Assembly (NCBI GenBank): GCA_012838225.1
Contig: DUPT01000042.1
Span: forward strand, 1-64,000
Reading direction: 5' to 3'
Source: Tissierellia bacterium
GTDB lineage: Bacteria; Bacillota; Clostridia; Peptostreptococcales; Acidaminobacteraceae
DNA length: 64,000 nt
In this document: positions 17,293 through 26,277 of the stretch, piece by piece
Layout of the letters: the number at the start of each line of letters is the position of its first letter
Position numbering within the stretch: the stretch's first letter is position 1
The notes under the pieces: generated by a model
What the model was told of the DNA's origin: nothing
Databases searched by the model: none
What the model saw: the letters and a program-made list of their open reading frames with translations, nothing else
Made by a program: the position numbers and the translations under genes

Positions 17293-17811
17293 ATGATTGA
17301 AAAACTGAAAGATATATTTTATGATCTGAACGATCTTCTGGTTACCCTTATTATAATACTAGTTATTGTATTAGCGATAGCCTATGTGTTTACGAATGCC
17401 TTCGATCTTGATCTAAACCGCGCCAGCGTGTTTGACTTTTTCGGAGATTCACCGGAGGATCCGACGCCGCCACCGGCCGGCACGACCGAGCCGGAGCCGG
17501 AAACGACTGATCCGCCGACGCCGACCGAGGGCGGCATCATCAATGTCGATCCCGAGACGGATGAAACCACCGCACCGGCCCAGACACCGACTGAACCGGC
17601 CGGCCAAAGTGCCATCGTCACGATGCCCACCGGCGGCAATCTGACCGACTTTGCCTTGGAGATGCAAGAAAAGGGCATCATCAAGGACTATGAAAGCTTT
17701 ATCAATATGGTATCCAGCCAAGGGCTCGATACGCAAGTCCAAGCCGGAGACTATGAGTTCCCGCTGGATATCACCGATGCGGAGGCCGTCCGTATCATGT
17801 TCGGTATGTAA
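17293..17811 (+). CDS. Single-pass membrane protein with MltG (YceG)-like LysM subdomain
   Basis: 172 residues. A short cytoplasmic N-terminus is followed by one membrane helix (about 12-38), then a disordered linker rich in Pro, Thr, Glu (about 55-115). The C-terminal about 60 residues (MPTGGNLTDFALEMQEKGII, then QAGDYEFPLDITDAEAVRIM) look like the N-terminal LysM-like subdomain of MltG/YceG, the endolytic transglycosylase. The catalytic MltG domain is absent, so it is probably a peptidoglycan-associated binding or regulatory protein, not an enzyme. ATG 17293 has GAGG eight bases upstream; an in-frame GTG at 17284 overlaps that site. It precedes fba by 15 bases. Confidence 0.75.
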   Translation: MIEKLKDIFYDLNDLLVTLIIILVIVLAIAYVFTNAFDLDLNRASVFDFFGDSPEDPTPPPAGTTEPEPETTDPPTPTEGGIINVDPETDETTAPAQTPTEPAGQSAIVTMPTGGNLTDFALEMQEKGIIKDYESFINMVSSQGLDTQVQAGDYEFPLDITDAEAVRIMFGM

Positions 17812-17826
17812 TCGAAGGAGGAAGTC

Positions 17827-18759
17827 ATGCCACTCGTATCAACCAAGGAAATGTTCCAAAAGGCCTATGAAGGCAAGTATGCCATCGGCGCCTTTAATGT
17901 CAACAATATGGAGATCATCCAGGGCATCGTCCAGGCCGCTCAGGAGACCAAGAGCCCGCTGATCCTGCAGGTATCGGCCGGGGCGCGTAAGTACGCCAAT
18001 TCCATCTACCTGAAAAAACTGGTCGAAGCAGCCCTGCTCGATGCGCCCGAGCTCGACATCGCTCTCCACCTCGATCACGGGGATACCTTTGAGCTGTGCA
18101 AAGCGGTCATCGATGACGGCTTCACCTCCGTCATGATCGATGGTAGCCATCTGCCGTTTGAGGAAAATATCGCCCTGACAAAGCAGGTGGTCGACTATGC
18201 TCATGCCAAGGGCGTAACGGTCGAGGGTGAGCTGGGACGACTGGCCGGCGTCGAGGACGCCGTCAATGTGTCGGCCGAAGATGCCACCTATACCGATCCC
18301 GATCAAGCCAAAGAATTCGTCGATCGGACCGGGGTCGATTCCCTGGCCATCGCCATCGGCACCAGCCACGGTGCCTATAAATTCACCGGTGAGCCCAAGC
18401 TCGATATCGATCGCTTAAAGCGCATCCAGCAGCTCCTGCCGGGCTTTCCGATCGTGCTCCACGGTGCCAGCTCCGTCATTCCCGAATTCGTCGAGATGAA
18501 TAATCAATACGGCGGTGAGATCCCGGGAGCCAGAGGGGTACCGGAGGAACTGATCCGCGAAGCCACCAAATGGGGCGTCTGTAAAGTCAATATCGACTCC
18601 GATATCCGTCTGGCCATGACCGGTGTCATCCGCAAGGCCTTCCACGACGATCCGGGCAACTTCGACCCCAGAAAATATCTCGGACCGGCTCGAACGGCGG
18701 TCTATGAGATGGTCAAGCACAAGATCGAAAACGTCGTCGGCTCGGCCGGCAAACTCTAA
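17827..18759 (+). CDS. fba: Class II fructose-bisphosphate aldolase
   Basis: 310 residues. Class II aldolase cleaves fructose 1,6-bisphosphate to dihydroxyacetone phosphate and glyceraldehyde 3-phosphate using zinc. Visible motifs: AIGAFNVNNMEIIQG at the start, LHLDHGDTFE with zinc and catalytic residues, VTVEGELGRLAGVED, AIAIGTSHGAYKF, VLHGASSV and NIDSDIRLA. Ribosome site GAAGGAGGAAG precedes ATG 17827. It is followed by a clear terminator. Together with gapA on the other end of the region it covers lower glycolysis, although the genes are on opposite strands. Confidence 0.97.
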   Translation: MPLVSTKEMFQKAYEGKYAIGAFNVNNMEIIQGIVQAAQETKSPLILQVSAGARKYANSIYLKKLVEAALLDAPELDIALHLDHGDTFELCKAVIDDGFTSVMIDGSHLPFEENIALTKQVVDYAHAKGVTVEGELGRLAGVEDAVNVSAEDATYTDPDQAKEFVDRTGVDSLAIAIGTSHGAYKFTGEPKLDIDRLKRIQQLLPGFPIVLHGASSVIPEFVEMNNQYGGEIPGARGVPEELIREATKWGVCKVNIDSDIRLAMTGVIRKAFHDDPGNFDPRKYLGPARTAVYEMVKHKIENVVGSAGKL

Positions 18760-18764
18760 GCGCC

Positions 18765-18791
18765 AAGTGGGACTACGTTCCCACTTTTTTT
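18765..18791 (+). terminator. Intrinsic terminator after fba
   Basis: AAGTGGGA (18765-18772) pairs with TCCCACTT (18779-18786), loop CTACGT, followed by a T run to 18791. The next gene's ribosome site begins four bases later, so that gene is transcribed by readthrough or from a promoter within this short gap or in fba. Confidence 0.85.
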
Positions 18792-18802
18792 ACCGAGGTA
18801 TC

Positions 18803-20032
18803 ATGAACAAACAATATCTGGAAAACTACGCACGCATCATTGTCGACATGGGGATCCATGTCCACCCCGGTCAAACCCTCCATATCTCAGCCGATGTCAA
18901 TGACGCCGCTTTTGTCGAACGGGTGGTCGAGTTGGCCTATGATCGAGGGGCCAAACACGTCAGTGTCGATTGGACCAATCAAAAGGTCGCCCGGCTCTAC
19001 TATGACCATGTGCCTGATGAAGTACTGCTAGAGATCGAGCCCTGGCTAGTCCAAAAGCTCGAGACCCAGGTCGAGGACAATGTCGGCCTGCTATCACTTC
19101 GCCGGACCCCCTATCTCACCTTTGAGGGCGTCGATACCCAGCGCATCACCGCAAGGTCGCGTGAGCTCAATCGTCAAGCGCCTAAGCGGCGTGAGCTCAT
19201 GTCTAAGAGCCTTCGCTCCTGGAGTCTGGTCTCGATGCCGAGCGAAGAATGGGCGGCGGTCGTCTTTCCTGAGCTGGCACCGGCCGAGGCGCTCGAGAAG
19301 CTCTGGCAGGTCGTCTTTCAGGCCGTTCGGGCCGATCAGGCCGATCCGATCGCGGCCTGGCGTGACCACGCCGATCGGCTTCGTCAGCGAAAGGACAGCC
19401 TGAATGATCTAAACCTCAAACGCCTCCACTTCCAATCCCCCAGCTGTGACCTCGAGGTTGAGCTGATCGAAAACCACTACTGGCAGGGCGGGGAAAAGAT
19501 CAATCAGTGGGGCCAGCCCTTTATCGCCAATATCCCGACCGAGGAGGTCCACACCATGCCCAAGCGTGAGGGCGTCAACGGTTGGGTCAAAAACACCAAG
19601 CCGCTCTTGATCAGCGGTCAGACGGTCGATGGCTTCAAGCTCTACTTTGAGCAGGGCAAGATGGTCCGGGCTGAGGTCGAACAGGGTAGAGACATCCTGA
19701 TGCAGCAGCTCGCGATCGATTCGGGCAGCTCCTACCTGGGTGAGGTCGCCCTGGTGGCCCACTCCTCGCCCATCTCTCAGACCGGTATCACCTTTCACGA
19801 TACGCTCTTTGATGAGAATGCCTCGTGCCACCTGGCCTTCGGCAATGCCTATCCGGCCTCACTCATCGGCGGCCGAGAGCTGAGCCTGGAGCAGCTAAAG
19901 GACCGCGGGGCCAACGCCTCGGCCATCCATATCGATTTTATGATCGGTTCGGCCGAGCTTCAAATCACCGGCTATACTCAAGAGGGCCGGGCGGTGCCGA
20001 TCTTTGACCAGGGTGAATGGGTCATAGGCTAA
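18803..20032 (+). CDS. M29-family aminopeptidase (AmpS/aminopeptidase T-like)
   Basis: 409 residues, the normal size for thermophilic-type aminopeptidase T/AmpS. Begins YLENYARIIVDMGIHVHPGQ. Metal-binding and catalytic segments are visible: NIPTEEVHTMPKREGVNG (Glu and His), GSSYLGEVALV, ASCHLAFGNAYP and HIDFMIGS near the C-terminus. These dinuclear metallopeptidases remove N-terminal residues from peptides in the cytosol. Start ATG 18803 has GAGG four bases upstream; frame extension upstream would run back through fba. It converges with the prepilin peptidase gene, overlapping by 11 bases. Confidence 0.94.
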   Translation: MNKQYLENYARIIVDMGIHVHPGQTLHISADVNDAAFVERVVELAYDRGAKHVSVDWTNQKVARLYYDHVPDEVLLEIEPWLVQKLETQVEDNVGLLSLRRTPYLTFEGVDTQRITARSRELNRQAPKRRELMSKSLRSWSLVSMPSEEWAAVVFPELAPAEALEKLWQVVFQAVRADQADPIAAWRDHADRLRQRKDSLNDLNLKRLHFQSPSCDLEVELIENHYWQGGEKINQWGQPFIANIPTEEVHTMPKREGVNGWVKNTKPLLISGQTVDGFKLYFEQGKMVRAEVEQGRDILMQQLAIDSGSSYLGEVALVAHSSPISQTGITFHDTLFDENASCHLAFGNAYPASLIGGRELSLEQLKDRGANASAIHIDFMIGSAELQITGYTQEGRAVPIFDQGEWVIG

Positions 20033-20405
20033 ATAGGCTCGCCAGACATAGAAATGGTCCAAACGGGATCACCGCGTCACGGTCGATCCCGTTTTTGATG
20101 ATCCAAAGCAGGCTGAAGCCGGCGGCCAGGAAAAAGCCACGGGCAAACACGGGTCCGATCTCGCCCCAGCCGACATAGGCCGACAATGCACAAAACAGCT
20201 TGACATCACCCAGACCCAGGCGGCCGTTTGAGATCAGGTAGATGATGCCCATCAGGCCAAGACCGCCGGCAGCAGCCGTTGCCTGCGTGGGATCCTTTAG
20301 GACCGCCAGCGCCAAAAGACTCAGCACCCAGCCATTGGGCAGGCGATGCTCTCTTAGATCATAGGCGCTCAGGATCAAGGTAAACGTAAAAAAAAGACTG
20401 TTCAT
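20022..20405 (-). CDS. Small A24-type prepilin peptidase
   Basis: 127-residue membrane protein. It has the two catalytic aspartate motifs of type IV prepilin peptidases: the first in SAYDLREHRLPN near residues 14-25 and the second in GLGDVKLF near 63-70 (GxGD). It has about five hydrophobic helices but no N-methyltransferase domain, like TadV/CpaA or ComC short forms. It would cleave prepilin leader peptides at the membrane. No pilin or assembly genes are near. Its 3' end overlaps the M29 gene convergently. The ribosome site is weak (CTCCGGGT), so the start is less certain than the identity. Confidence 0.85.
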   Translation of the reverse strand: MNSLFFTFTLILSAYDLREHRLPNGWVLSLLALAVLKDPTQATAAAGGLGLMGIIYLISNGRLGLGDVKLFCALSAYVGWGEIGPVFARGFFLAAGFSLLWIIKNGIDRDAVIPFGPFLCLASLFSL

Positions 20406-20470
20406 ACCCGGAGTCTAACCCGTTGTCTAGACAGTCTGTGGTCCCAGACGGAGTTTGCCATCAAGGTGTA

Positions 20471-20500
20471 CTAAAAAAAGGCGCTCAGCGCCTTTTTTAG
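20471..20500. terminator. Bidirectional terminator
   Basis: A GGCGCTCAGCGCC core flanked by A and T runs (CTAAAAAAAGGCGCT paired with AGCGCCTTTTTTAG). It serves the acidic helical protein gene on the minus strand; nothing on the plus strand ends here. Confidence 0.85.
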
Positions 20501-20514
20501 GATCAGTCATTCAA

Positions 20515-21183
20515 TTAGTGGAGCTCTTCGACTTCCTGTTCGACTTCTTCAGCGAAGCCTTCGGCTTGATTCGCCACTTCCTGAGCCGTGTCCTCGACTT
20601 CATTCCAGGTGTCCTCGGCCACATCCTTGGCGTCTTGCCATTTGTCCTCGACAACGTCCTTGGCTTCGCCCCAGGCTTCTTCCGCTTTGGCTGTGACATC
20701 CTCGATCGCACCTTCGACCTCATCAACGACATCGTCTTCACCATCGACATTGTCCTCGACCTGGTCTTTGCGTCGTTCGACATAGTCCTTGGCGTCCTCG
20801 ACCTTGTCCTCGACATAGTCCTTGGTCGATTCATACGTTTCCGATACCTTGTCCTTGATCTTACCTAGGACCGAACCGCCCTCTTCCTTGAGGGTCTCGG
20901 TGATCGGTGTGATGGCGGCCAGTTGTTCCTCGAGCCCGATGATGGCTTTTTTGGCTTCTTGAATAATGCCGACATCCTCGGCAAAGGAATCATCGGTCAG
21001 CGTTCCGGCTTCAAAGTCTTCAAATACCTTCTTGCCCAGGGCAATGTATTTCTCCTGGATCTCTTTTTTCTTAGCCGAGATATTCAGTCGCAGCTTGGTC
21101 GAATCAGACGCATCCTTGACGACCTCTTGGGTTTTATTGGCGATCTGGCCGGCTGTTTTCTTCAGATTATCGATAAATGACAT
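20515..21183 (-). CDS. Acidic helical repeat protein (LEA/YtxH-like)
   Basis: 222 residues without signal or clear membrane helix. The N-terminal third (MSFIDNLKKTAGQIANKTQE, then ISAKKKEIQEKYIALGKKVFE) resembles a common clostridial family that elsewhere ends in a zinc ribbon. The C-terminal half is a run of Asp/Glu/Lys/Val/Ala repeats such as DYVEDKVEDAKDYVE and DKWQDAKDVAEDTW, spaced about 11-14 residues, typical of amphipathic, LEA-like helices. It may coat membranes or act as a stress-protective protein. It stands alone between terminators and is strongly acidic. The repeat makes long false frames on the opposite strand. Function inferred weakly. Confidence 0.75.
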   Translation of the reverse strand: MSFIDNLKKTAGQIANKTQEVVKDASDSTKLRLNISAKKKEIQEKYIALGKKVFEDFEAGTLTDDSFAEDVGIIQEAKKAIIGLEEQLAAITPITETLKEEGGSVLGKIKDKVSETYESTKDYVEDKVEDAKDYVERRKDQVEDNVDGEDDVVDEVEGAIEDVTAKAEEAWGEAKDVVEDKWQDAKDVAEDTWNEVEDTAQEVANQAEGFAEEVEQEVEELH

Positions 21184-21243
21184 GTAGCATCCTCCCGTTT
21201 ACTTGATTTGTTAATGTCTATTTACCCCTAGAAGCTTGAAATA

Positions 21244-22728
21244 TCACAAGAATACCAGCTTTACCCGATATTTTTCCTGCAATCTTTTCAGGGACAGCTG
21301 GGCCGCCTGCTCCTCGAGCGAGGCCTCAAAGCCGTCTTTCAAGCGGAAGGTCATGACCCGGCCGTCATAGTCGATCGACTGGATCTTTTGGGATTCCGAT
21401 CGGTCGAGCTGCTCGGCCAGACTCAAGAATAACGACAGCTGCTTCATCCGTTTATGGGTATCACTCCCGACGATCTGGACAAACGGCCGAAGATCGAACA
21501 GATTTGGTTTTTGGCGATGATAGCCGACCAAGAAGGCCACCTTGATCAGCTGCTCATCCGAAAGGCCCGACAGATTCGATTGCAGGATGAGATAAAAGCC
21601 GTGCAGATGGTGAGAATAATAATCGACATGCATCCCGATATCATGCACCCTAGCCGCCACCTCCAGGAGCAGCCGATCCTCCGGATCGAAATCATCGCCC
21701 AGATGATCGAACAGCTCCAGACTCAGTCGGGTGACATAGGCGCAGTGGACGCGGTTTAGCCGGTAGCGCCGTTCAAAGTTTACCAGGGCGTCGTGGAGGA
21801 CATCGTTCGATACCGGGGGCAGACCTCGCTTGGTGTGATAGCGGGTATAGAAGAAACCCTCGCGCAGTCCGCTGGTCGATATCCTGAGCCGGCTCGGTTC
21901 AATCAAACGAAACAGTTCGATGAACGGGGCCAGGCCTCGCTTTAGGATATCGGCTCGTGAGGCGCTGATGCCCGGTGTCCTGGCCAATCGCTTCTCGGGC
22001 AGTCGCCGGATCAGCGCCAGCACCTCCGCCACATCCTCGGCCGCCATGGCATAGTTATGGATCGAAAACAGCGGCCAGCGCCGAGCCGCCCGGTTGATCT
22101 TGGCCAGCGTTCGGATCGAGCCGCCCAGGCCGATGATATCATAGCCTCTGGCCTGATCGAGCCAGGGGAGCTTCTGAAGCTCCTGACGGATACGAAGCCT
22201 GGCCGCCCGGTCGGTGTCATAGTTTTCACTGAGATTGACCGAGCCCAGGGGCAGGCTTATGGCCTCTTTCATCTGCCGATCCTGGACCAGGATGATCTCG
22301 GTACTGCCGCCGCCCAGATCGACCAGCAGCCCATCATCGATCGCCATCGTATTGACGACGCCTAAATAGTCGAGCTCGGCCTCCTCCTCCCCGCTTAGGA
22401 CTTGGAAAGAAAAGCCGGTTCGATGCTCGATCCGCTCCAGCACCTCTGTTTGATTGACGGCTGAGCGAACGGCGGCCGTGGCCAAGGCATAGCTCTCCTC
22501 GACCTCATAGACGCGGTTTAGCTGAGAGAATAATTCCAAGGTGGCAAACAGCCGTTCGAGCGGGGCGGACTTGATCGTCAGCTCTCGGCCCATGCCTTCG
22601 GATAAACGAACCTTTTCCTTGGCCTGATCCATCTGGATATAGTCATCCGCCTCACCGATGCCGTAGATATTCATCCGGACCGAGTTGGATCCGAGGTCAA
22701 TGATCGATTTTCTATGAGGATATTCCAT
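21244..22728 (-). CDS. ppx: Exopolyphosphatase/guanosine pentaphosphate phosphatase (Ppx/GppA) with HD domain
   Basis: 494 residues. The ASKHA N-terminal part shows canonical motifs: IIDLGSNSVRM, ALATAAVRSAVN, LSGEEEAELDYLGV, LLVDLGGGSTEIIL and GLGGSIRTL. The C-terminal HD domain contains RVHDIGMHVDYYSHHLHG. It should hydrolyse polyphosphate from the end or pppGpp. ATG 22728 has AAGGAG eight bases upstream and overlaps the end of ppk by 17 bases. With PPK1 just upstream in the operon it allows synthesis and breakdown of polyphosphate to be coordinated. Confidence 0.93.
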   Translation of the reverse strand: MEYPHRKSIIDLGSNSVRMNIYGIGEADDYIQMDQAKEKVRLSEGMGRELTIKSAPLERLFATLELFSQLNRVYEVEESYALATAAVRSAVNQTEVLERIEHRTGFSFQVLSGEEEAELDYLGVVNTMAIDDGLLVDLGGGSTEIILVQDRQMKEAISLPLGSVNLSENYDTDRAARLRIRQELQKLPWLDQARGYDIIGLGGSIRTLAKINRAARRWPLFSIHNYAMAAEDVAEVLALIRRLPEKRLARTPGISASRADILKRGLAPFIELFRLIEPSRLRISTSGLREGFFYTRYHTKRGLPPVSNDVLHDALVNFERRYRLNRVHCAYVTRLSLELFDHLGDDFDPEDRLLLEVAARVHDIGMHVDYYSHHLHGFYLILQSNLSGLSDEQLIKVAFLVGYHRQKPNLFDLRPFVQIVGSDTHKRMKQLSLFLSLAEQLDRSESQKIQSIDYDGRVMTFRLKDGFEASLEEQAAQLSLKRLQEKYRVKLVFL

Positions 22729-24775
22729 CAAGCAGCTCCTTGATCTGGCGGTTAAAGTCGACAACGTCTTGATACTGCAGGTGCTTTAGGATCTCATGAG
22801 CGTGGAGGGTGGCGCCGTCTAAGAGCTCATACTCGCCGGCCTTGTTCATGATCCGGGTCTTGGTGTCGTCACGCCACAACAGCTCGAAGGTCAACCGGAT
22901 CCGCTCTTCATTATCGGGATCGACCACCGGAAACATCAGCTCGATCCTCCGATCGAGATTGCGGCTCATCAGATCGGCCGAGCTTAGGAAGGTCCGATCG
23001 GGTTCACTATTGGCAAACATATAGATCCGTTCATGCTCGAGGAACTCGCCCACGATGGAGTGGACCTCGATCGTCTCGCTCTGGTTCTTGACGCCCGGGA
23101 TGAGGCCACAGATGCCGCGCACGATCAGTCGGATCCGAACGCCGGCTCGGGAGGCCCTATACAGCTGATCGATCATCTTCTTATCGATCAGCGAATTGAC
23201 CTTGATATCGATGGCGCCGTCTTTTCCTTGAGCGACCGCCTCGATCTCCCGATCGATCATCAGACCGATCCGATCACGCAGGCGATCCGGGGCATAGATC
23301 AATCGGTTCATCGTCGGATTATCGGCATAGCCCGAGATAAAGTTGAAGAAGGTCGAGGCATCGGAGCCGAAGTCCTCCCGGGCCGTCAGGACCGACATAT
23401 CGGTATAGATCCGGGCGGTCTTGGAGTTATAGTTACCGGTGCCCAGATGGACGTAGCGGCGGATCTGGTTTCGTTCGCGCCGCACGATCAAAAAGATCTT
23501 GGAGTGCGTCTTAAGAAACGGCACGCCATACATGACATTGGCGCCGACCTTTTCAAGCTCTCTGGCCCAGTGGATATTGCTCTCCTCATCGAAGCGGGCC
23601 AACAGCTCGACCAGGACCGTCACCTGCTTGCCGCTTTGGGCGGCCTGCTTTAGGCTCTTGATGATGCGTGAATCCGTATTGACGCGGTAGAGCGTCATCT
23701 TGATCGCCAGGACCTCGGGGTCCTGGGCGGCCTGTTCGATCAATTCCTCGAAATGATCGAAGCTGTCATAGGGCACATGAAAGAACAGATCCTTGTTTTT
23801 GATCTGTTGCCACAGGCTCCTTCGCTCTAGGACTTTCAGCTTCTTGGGCTCATGCTTAGCAAACTGAAACTGCTTATGGCCCTCCGGCCCTTTGATCCCG
23901 ATGGTGAAGGTCAGATCGAGCGGATCAGTCATCTGCTCGACCTGCTCAGGCTTCACCTGCAGTTTTTTGATCAGCTTTTTCATGACCTTTTCATCATAGC
24001 CCTCGACGAGCTCGAGCCGGACCACCTGGCCCCAGCGCCTCTGCTGGAGGCTGGTCTCGATCAAACGCAGCAGATCCTCGGCTCCCTCTTCGTTTAGCTC
24101 CATATCGGCGTTTCGAGTGATCCGAAAGCGACTGACCGATTCGATCGGCATATTCGGAAAGATCACCTCGAGGTGCTGCTCGATCAGCTCCTCAAGATAG
24201 ATATAGCGAGCCACCTTGGCACTCACCTCGACCGGGATGAGTCGAGGCAGGATGGCCGGGATCTGTAGGAGTGAGATCAGCTTGTCCTGGCCGCGTCGAA
24301 TGCTGATGGCCAGATAGATGGTTTGATTGTTGATCAGCGGAAAGGGTCGGTGATTATCGATCGCCAGCGGTGTCAGCACCGGATAGATATCACTCATAAA
24401 GCGCAGGTAGAGCTTGTCCTTTTCGGATTTTTTCAGATCACTGTATCGCTCGATCCTCAGGCCCTCCTCGGCCGCCTGACGCAGGATATTATCAAACAAA
24501 GCGTACTGGCGTTTGACCAGCTTTTTTGTCTGGGAATAGATCTCACTCAGCTGCTGATGGGCCGTTCGGCCGGTCAGATCTTTCGACTCCGAACCGGCAT
24601 CGACCAGGTCGGTCAAGGAGCCGACTCGAACCATGATGAACTCATCGAGATTGGAGCTGAAGATCGAGATGAACTTCAAACGATCGGCCAGGCTTAGGCG
24701 TTCATCGGCCGCCTCCTGCAGGACTCTTTGGTTGAATTTGAGCCAACTCAGCTCCCGGTTGTCATAGCGCTTCAT
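22712..24775 (-). CDS. ppk1: Polyphosphate kinase 1
   Basis: 687 residues, the usual PPK1 length. It starts NRELSWLKFNQRVLQEA, the N-terminal domain motif. The phospholipase-D-like catalytic domain includes LKTHSKIFLIVRR with the autophosphorylated-histidine region, YVHLGTGNYNSKTARIYTD, and SADLMSRNLDRRIELMFPV. The enzyme reversibly moves the gamma phosphate of ATP into polyphosphate. The start overlaps the upstream Ppx-like gene by four bases (ATGA). It is flanked on both sides by Ppx/GppA homologues in one operon. Confidence 0.96.
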   Translation of the reverse strand: MKRYDNRELSWLKFNQRVLQEAADERLSLADRLKFISIFSSNLDEFIMVRVGSLTDLVDAGSESKDLTGRTAHQQLSEIYSQTKKLVKRQYALFDNILRQAAEEGLRIERYSDLKKSEKDKLYLRFMSDIYPVLTPLAIDNHRPFPLINNQTIYLAISIRRGQDKLISLLQIPAILPRLIPVEVSAKVARYIYLEELIEQHLEVIFPNMPIESVSRFRITRNADMELNEEGAEDLLRLIETSLQQRRWGQVVRLELVEGYDEKVMKKLIKKLQVKPEQVEQMTDPLDLTFTIGIKGPEGHKQFQFAKHEPKKLKVLERRSLWQQIKNKDLFFHVPYDSFDHFEELIEQAAQDPEVLAIKMTLYRVNTDSRIIKSLKQAAQSGKQVTVLVELLARFDEESNIHWARELEKVGANVMYGVPFLKTHSKIFLIVRRERNQIRRYVHLGTGNYNSKTARIYTDMSVLTAREDFGSDASTFFNFISGYADNPTMNRLIYAPDRLRDRIGLMIDREIEAVAQGKDGAIDIKVNSLIDKKMIDQLYRASRAGVRIRLIVRGICGLIPGVKNQSETIEVHSIVGEFLEHERIYMFANSEPDRTFLSSADLMSRNLDRRIELMFPVVDPDNEERIRLTFELLWRDDTKTRIMNKAGEYELLDGATLHAHEILKHLQYQDVVDFNRQIKELLDGISS

Positions 24776-26277
24776 GCTTCCTCCAGCTCGATTCTAAGAC
24801 CGAAGATCCTCAGGATGCTCGGCAGCAGTCCATGGATCATCGTCTGTTCCATCGTCACGGTCTGTTTGGTTTTATATCGAATAAGCAATCGATCCTCCTT
24901 GAGGCTCATCTGCTGAACCTTGATTTTTTGTTGCTTGGAGGCATCGAGGGCATCCGCAACGGCCAGGATCGCCCCCAGCTGCAGATCCTCAAGCTCCGTC
25001 GTATAGATCTCGGAGTCGGCATCATGGAGCTGACCGATGATATAGCTGACCATGGCGACTCGTTCCAGTTCATGGTTGGAGACGCCGAACAGTCTCATCC
25101 CCTGGATCATCTGAGACGAGGCGTCGTAGTAGTCGTTTAGATCCAGACTTTTGCCGATCTCGTGCAGGTGGGCGGCGTGGCGAAGGATGCGTTCATCCGA
25201 GGTGCTCAGCCGGTAGTCGTCTGCCAAAACATGAAACAGCTGCAGGCCCACCTTGTGGACGTATTTGGCATGGGCCGAGTGGATGCCAAAGCGCTTAGCA
25301 ATCTGAAATGAGGCACTAAACGGGTCCTCATCAAATAATTGATAGCGCTTCTTGTCGGAGTGGTGCTGACTGATCAGATCACTGATCAATCCGTCTCTGA
25401 GACTGATATCAGGGATCAGGATGCGATCGCTGTTGATGAGCTTGAGAAAGACGGCAAATAAAACGATACTGGCCAGGACCTCATGCCAGTCCTTGCCGAT
25501 CAGGGTCGACTGACGGATCAGGTATTCGCGGTCCTGACTGATCCGGTCATAGTAGTCCAGAAACTCCTTGCGGCTCATCAGTCGCTTATTATCGAAAAAG
25601 GTCTGAGAAATGGTCCGAATATCACCGCCGACGATCAGATAGTTCTTGATATGACGCTTCTTTAGGATCTTTGAGACATAGTCGATCTTGGTTTCGATAT
25701 ATTCTTCCAATACCTGGATATAATTTGGGGTATCTTCAATATAGCGTTTGAGGGTCGATTTGAGCTCAAGTGAGCCGATCCCGATCTCATCATTTCTAAG
25801 CATTCGATTATCGCGGTAGAAGGAGACATCACAGCCGCCGCTGGTGAGCTCCACCAGCACCGTGCCCTCATCACGCACCTGCTTATAGTCTGACATTTGA
25901 TCGCGCATCGATTTGTAGGTCAAGAACTTCTCGATCGCATCATCGATCACCTCGACTCTCAGACCGGTCTGGCGATGGATGGCATCGACGACAAATTTGG
26001 CATTATCGGCTTCACGAAGCGAGGTGGTGGCAACCACCCGGTAGTGCTCCACCTGGTATTGAACGAGCAGCTTCTGGTAGTGCTGGATGATGGCCAGTAG
26101 CCGCTTGGTCGAGGCGTCGGAGATCAGCTTGGTGGCAAACACCTCATCTCCCATCGGCAGATCCGTCGACAGATCCTCCAGTGTTTTCAGTTTTCCGTTG
26201 GTTAGTTGGACGATCTTGATCTTGACGGTATTCGAACCGATATCGATACCGCCAAATAAATTAGGGGTTTTTGTCAT
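24772..26277 (-). CDS. Divergent Ppx/GppA-like protein with degenerate catalytic and HD motifs
   Basis: 501 residues, first gene of the polyphosphate operon. It keeps GGIDIGSNTVKIKIVQL, VVATTSLREADN and IVGGDIRTIS, so the ASKHA fold is present. The SGEEEA motif seen in the downstream paralogue is replaced by IDDAIEK, and DLGGGSTE by ELTSGGCDV. The C-terminal HD domain has HLHEIGKSLD instead of an HD pair. It may bind but not hydrolyse polyphosphate or (p)ppGpp, perhaps regulating PPK1 or the active Ppx. Start ATG 26277 with AGGAGG seven bases upstream. Activity has to be tested. Confidence 0.85.
   Translation of the reverse strand: MTKTPNLFGGIDIGSNTVKIKIVQLTNGKLKTLEDLSTDLPMGDEVFATKLISDASTKRLLAIIQHYQKLLVQYQVEHYRVVATTSLREADNAKFVVDAIHRQTGLRVEVIDDAIEKFLTYKSMRDQMSDYKQVRDEGTVLVELTSGGCDVSFYRDNRMLRNDEIGIGSLELKSTLKRYIEDTPNYIQVLEEYIETKIDYVSKILKKRHIKNYLIVGGDIRTISQTFFDNKRLMSRKEFLDYYDRISQDREYLIRQSTLIGKDWHEVLASIVLFAVFLKLINSDRILIPDISLRDGLISDLISQHHSDKKRYQLFDEDPFSASFQIAKRFGIHSAHAKYVHKVGLQLFHVLADDYRLSTSDERILRHAAHLHEIGKSLDLNDYYDASSQMIQGMRLFGVSNHELERVAMVSYIIGQLHDADSEIYTTELEDLQLGAILAVADALDASKQQKIKVQQMSLKEDRLLIRYKTKQTVTMEQTMIHGLLPSILRIFGLRIELEEA

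Noticed and set aside
20455-20868. Hydrophobic repeat protein on the plus strand opposite the acidic protein
   Set aside because: The Leu/Val/Asp repeats are the complement of the Asp/Glu repeat codons of the real gene.
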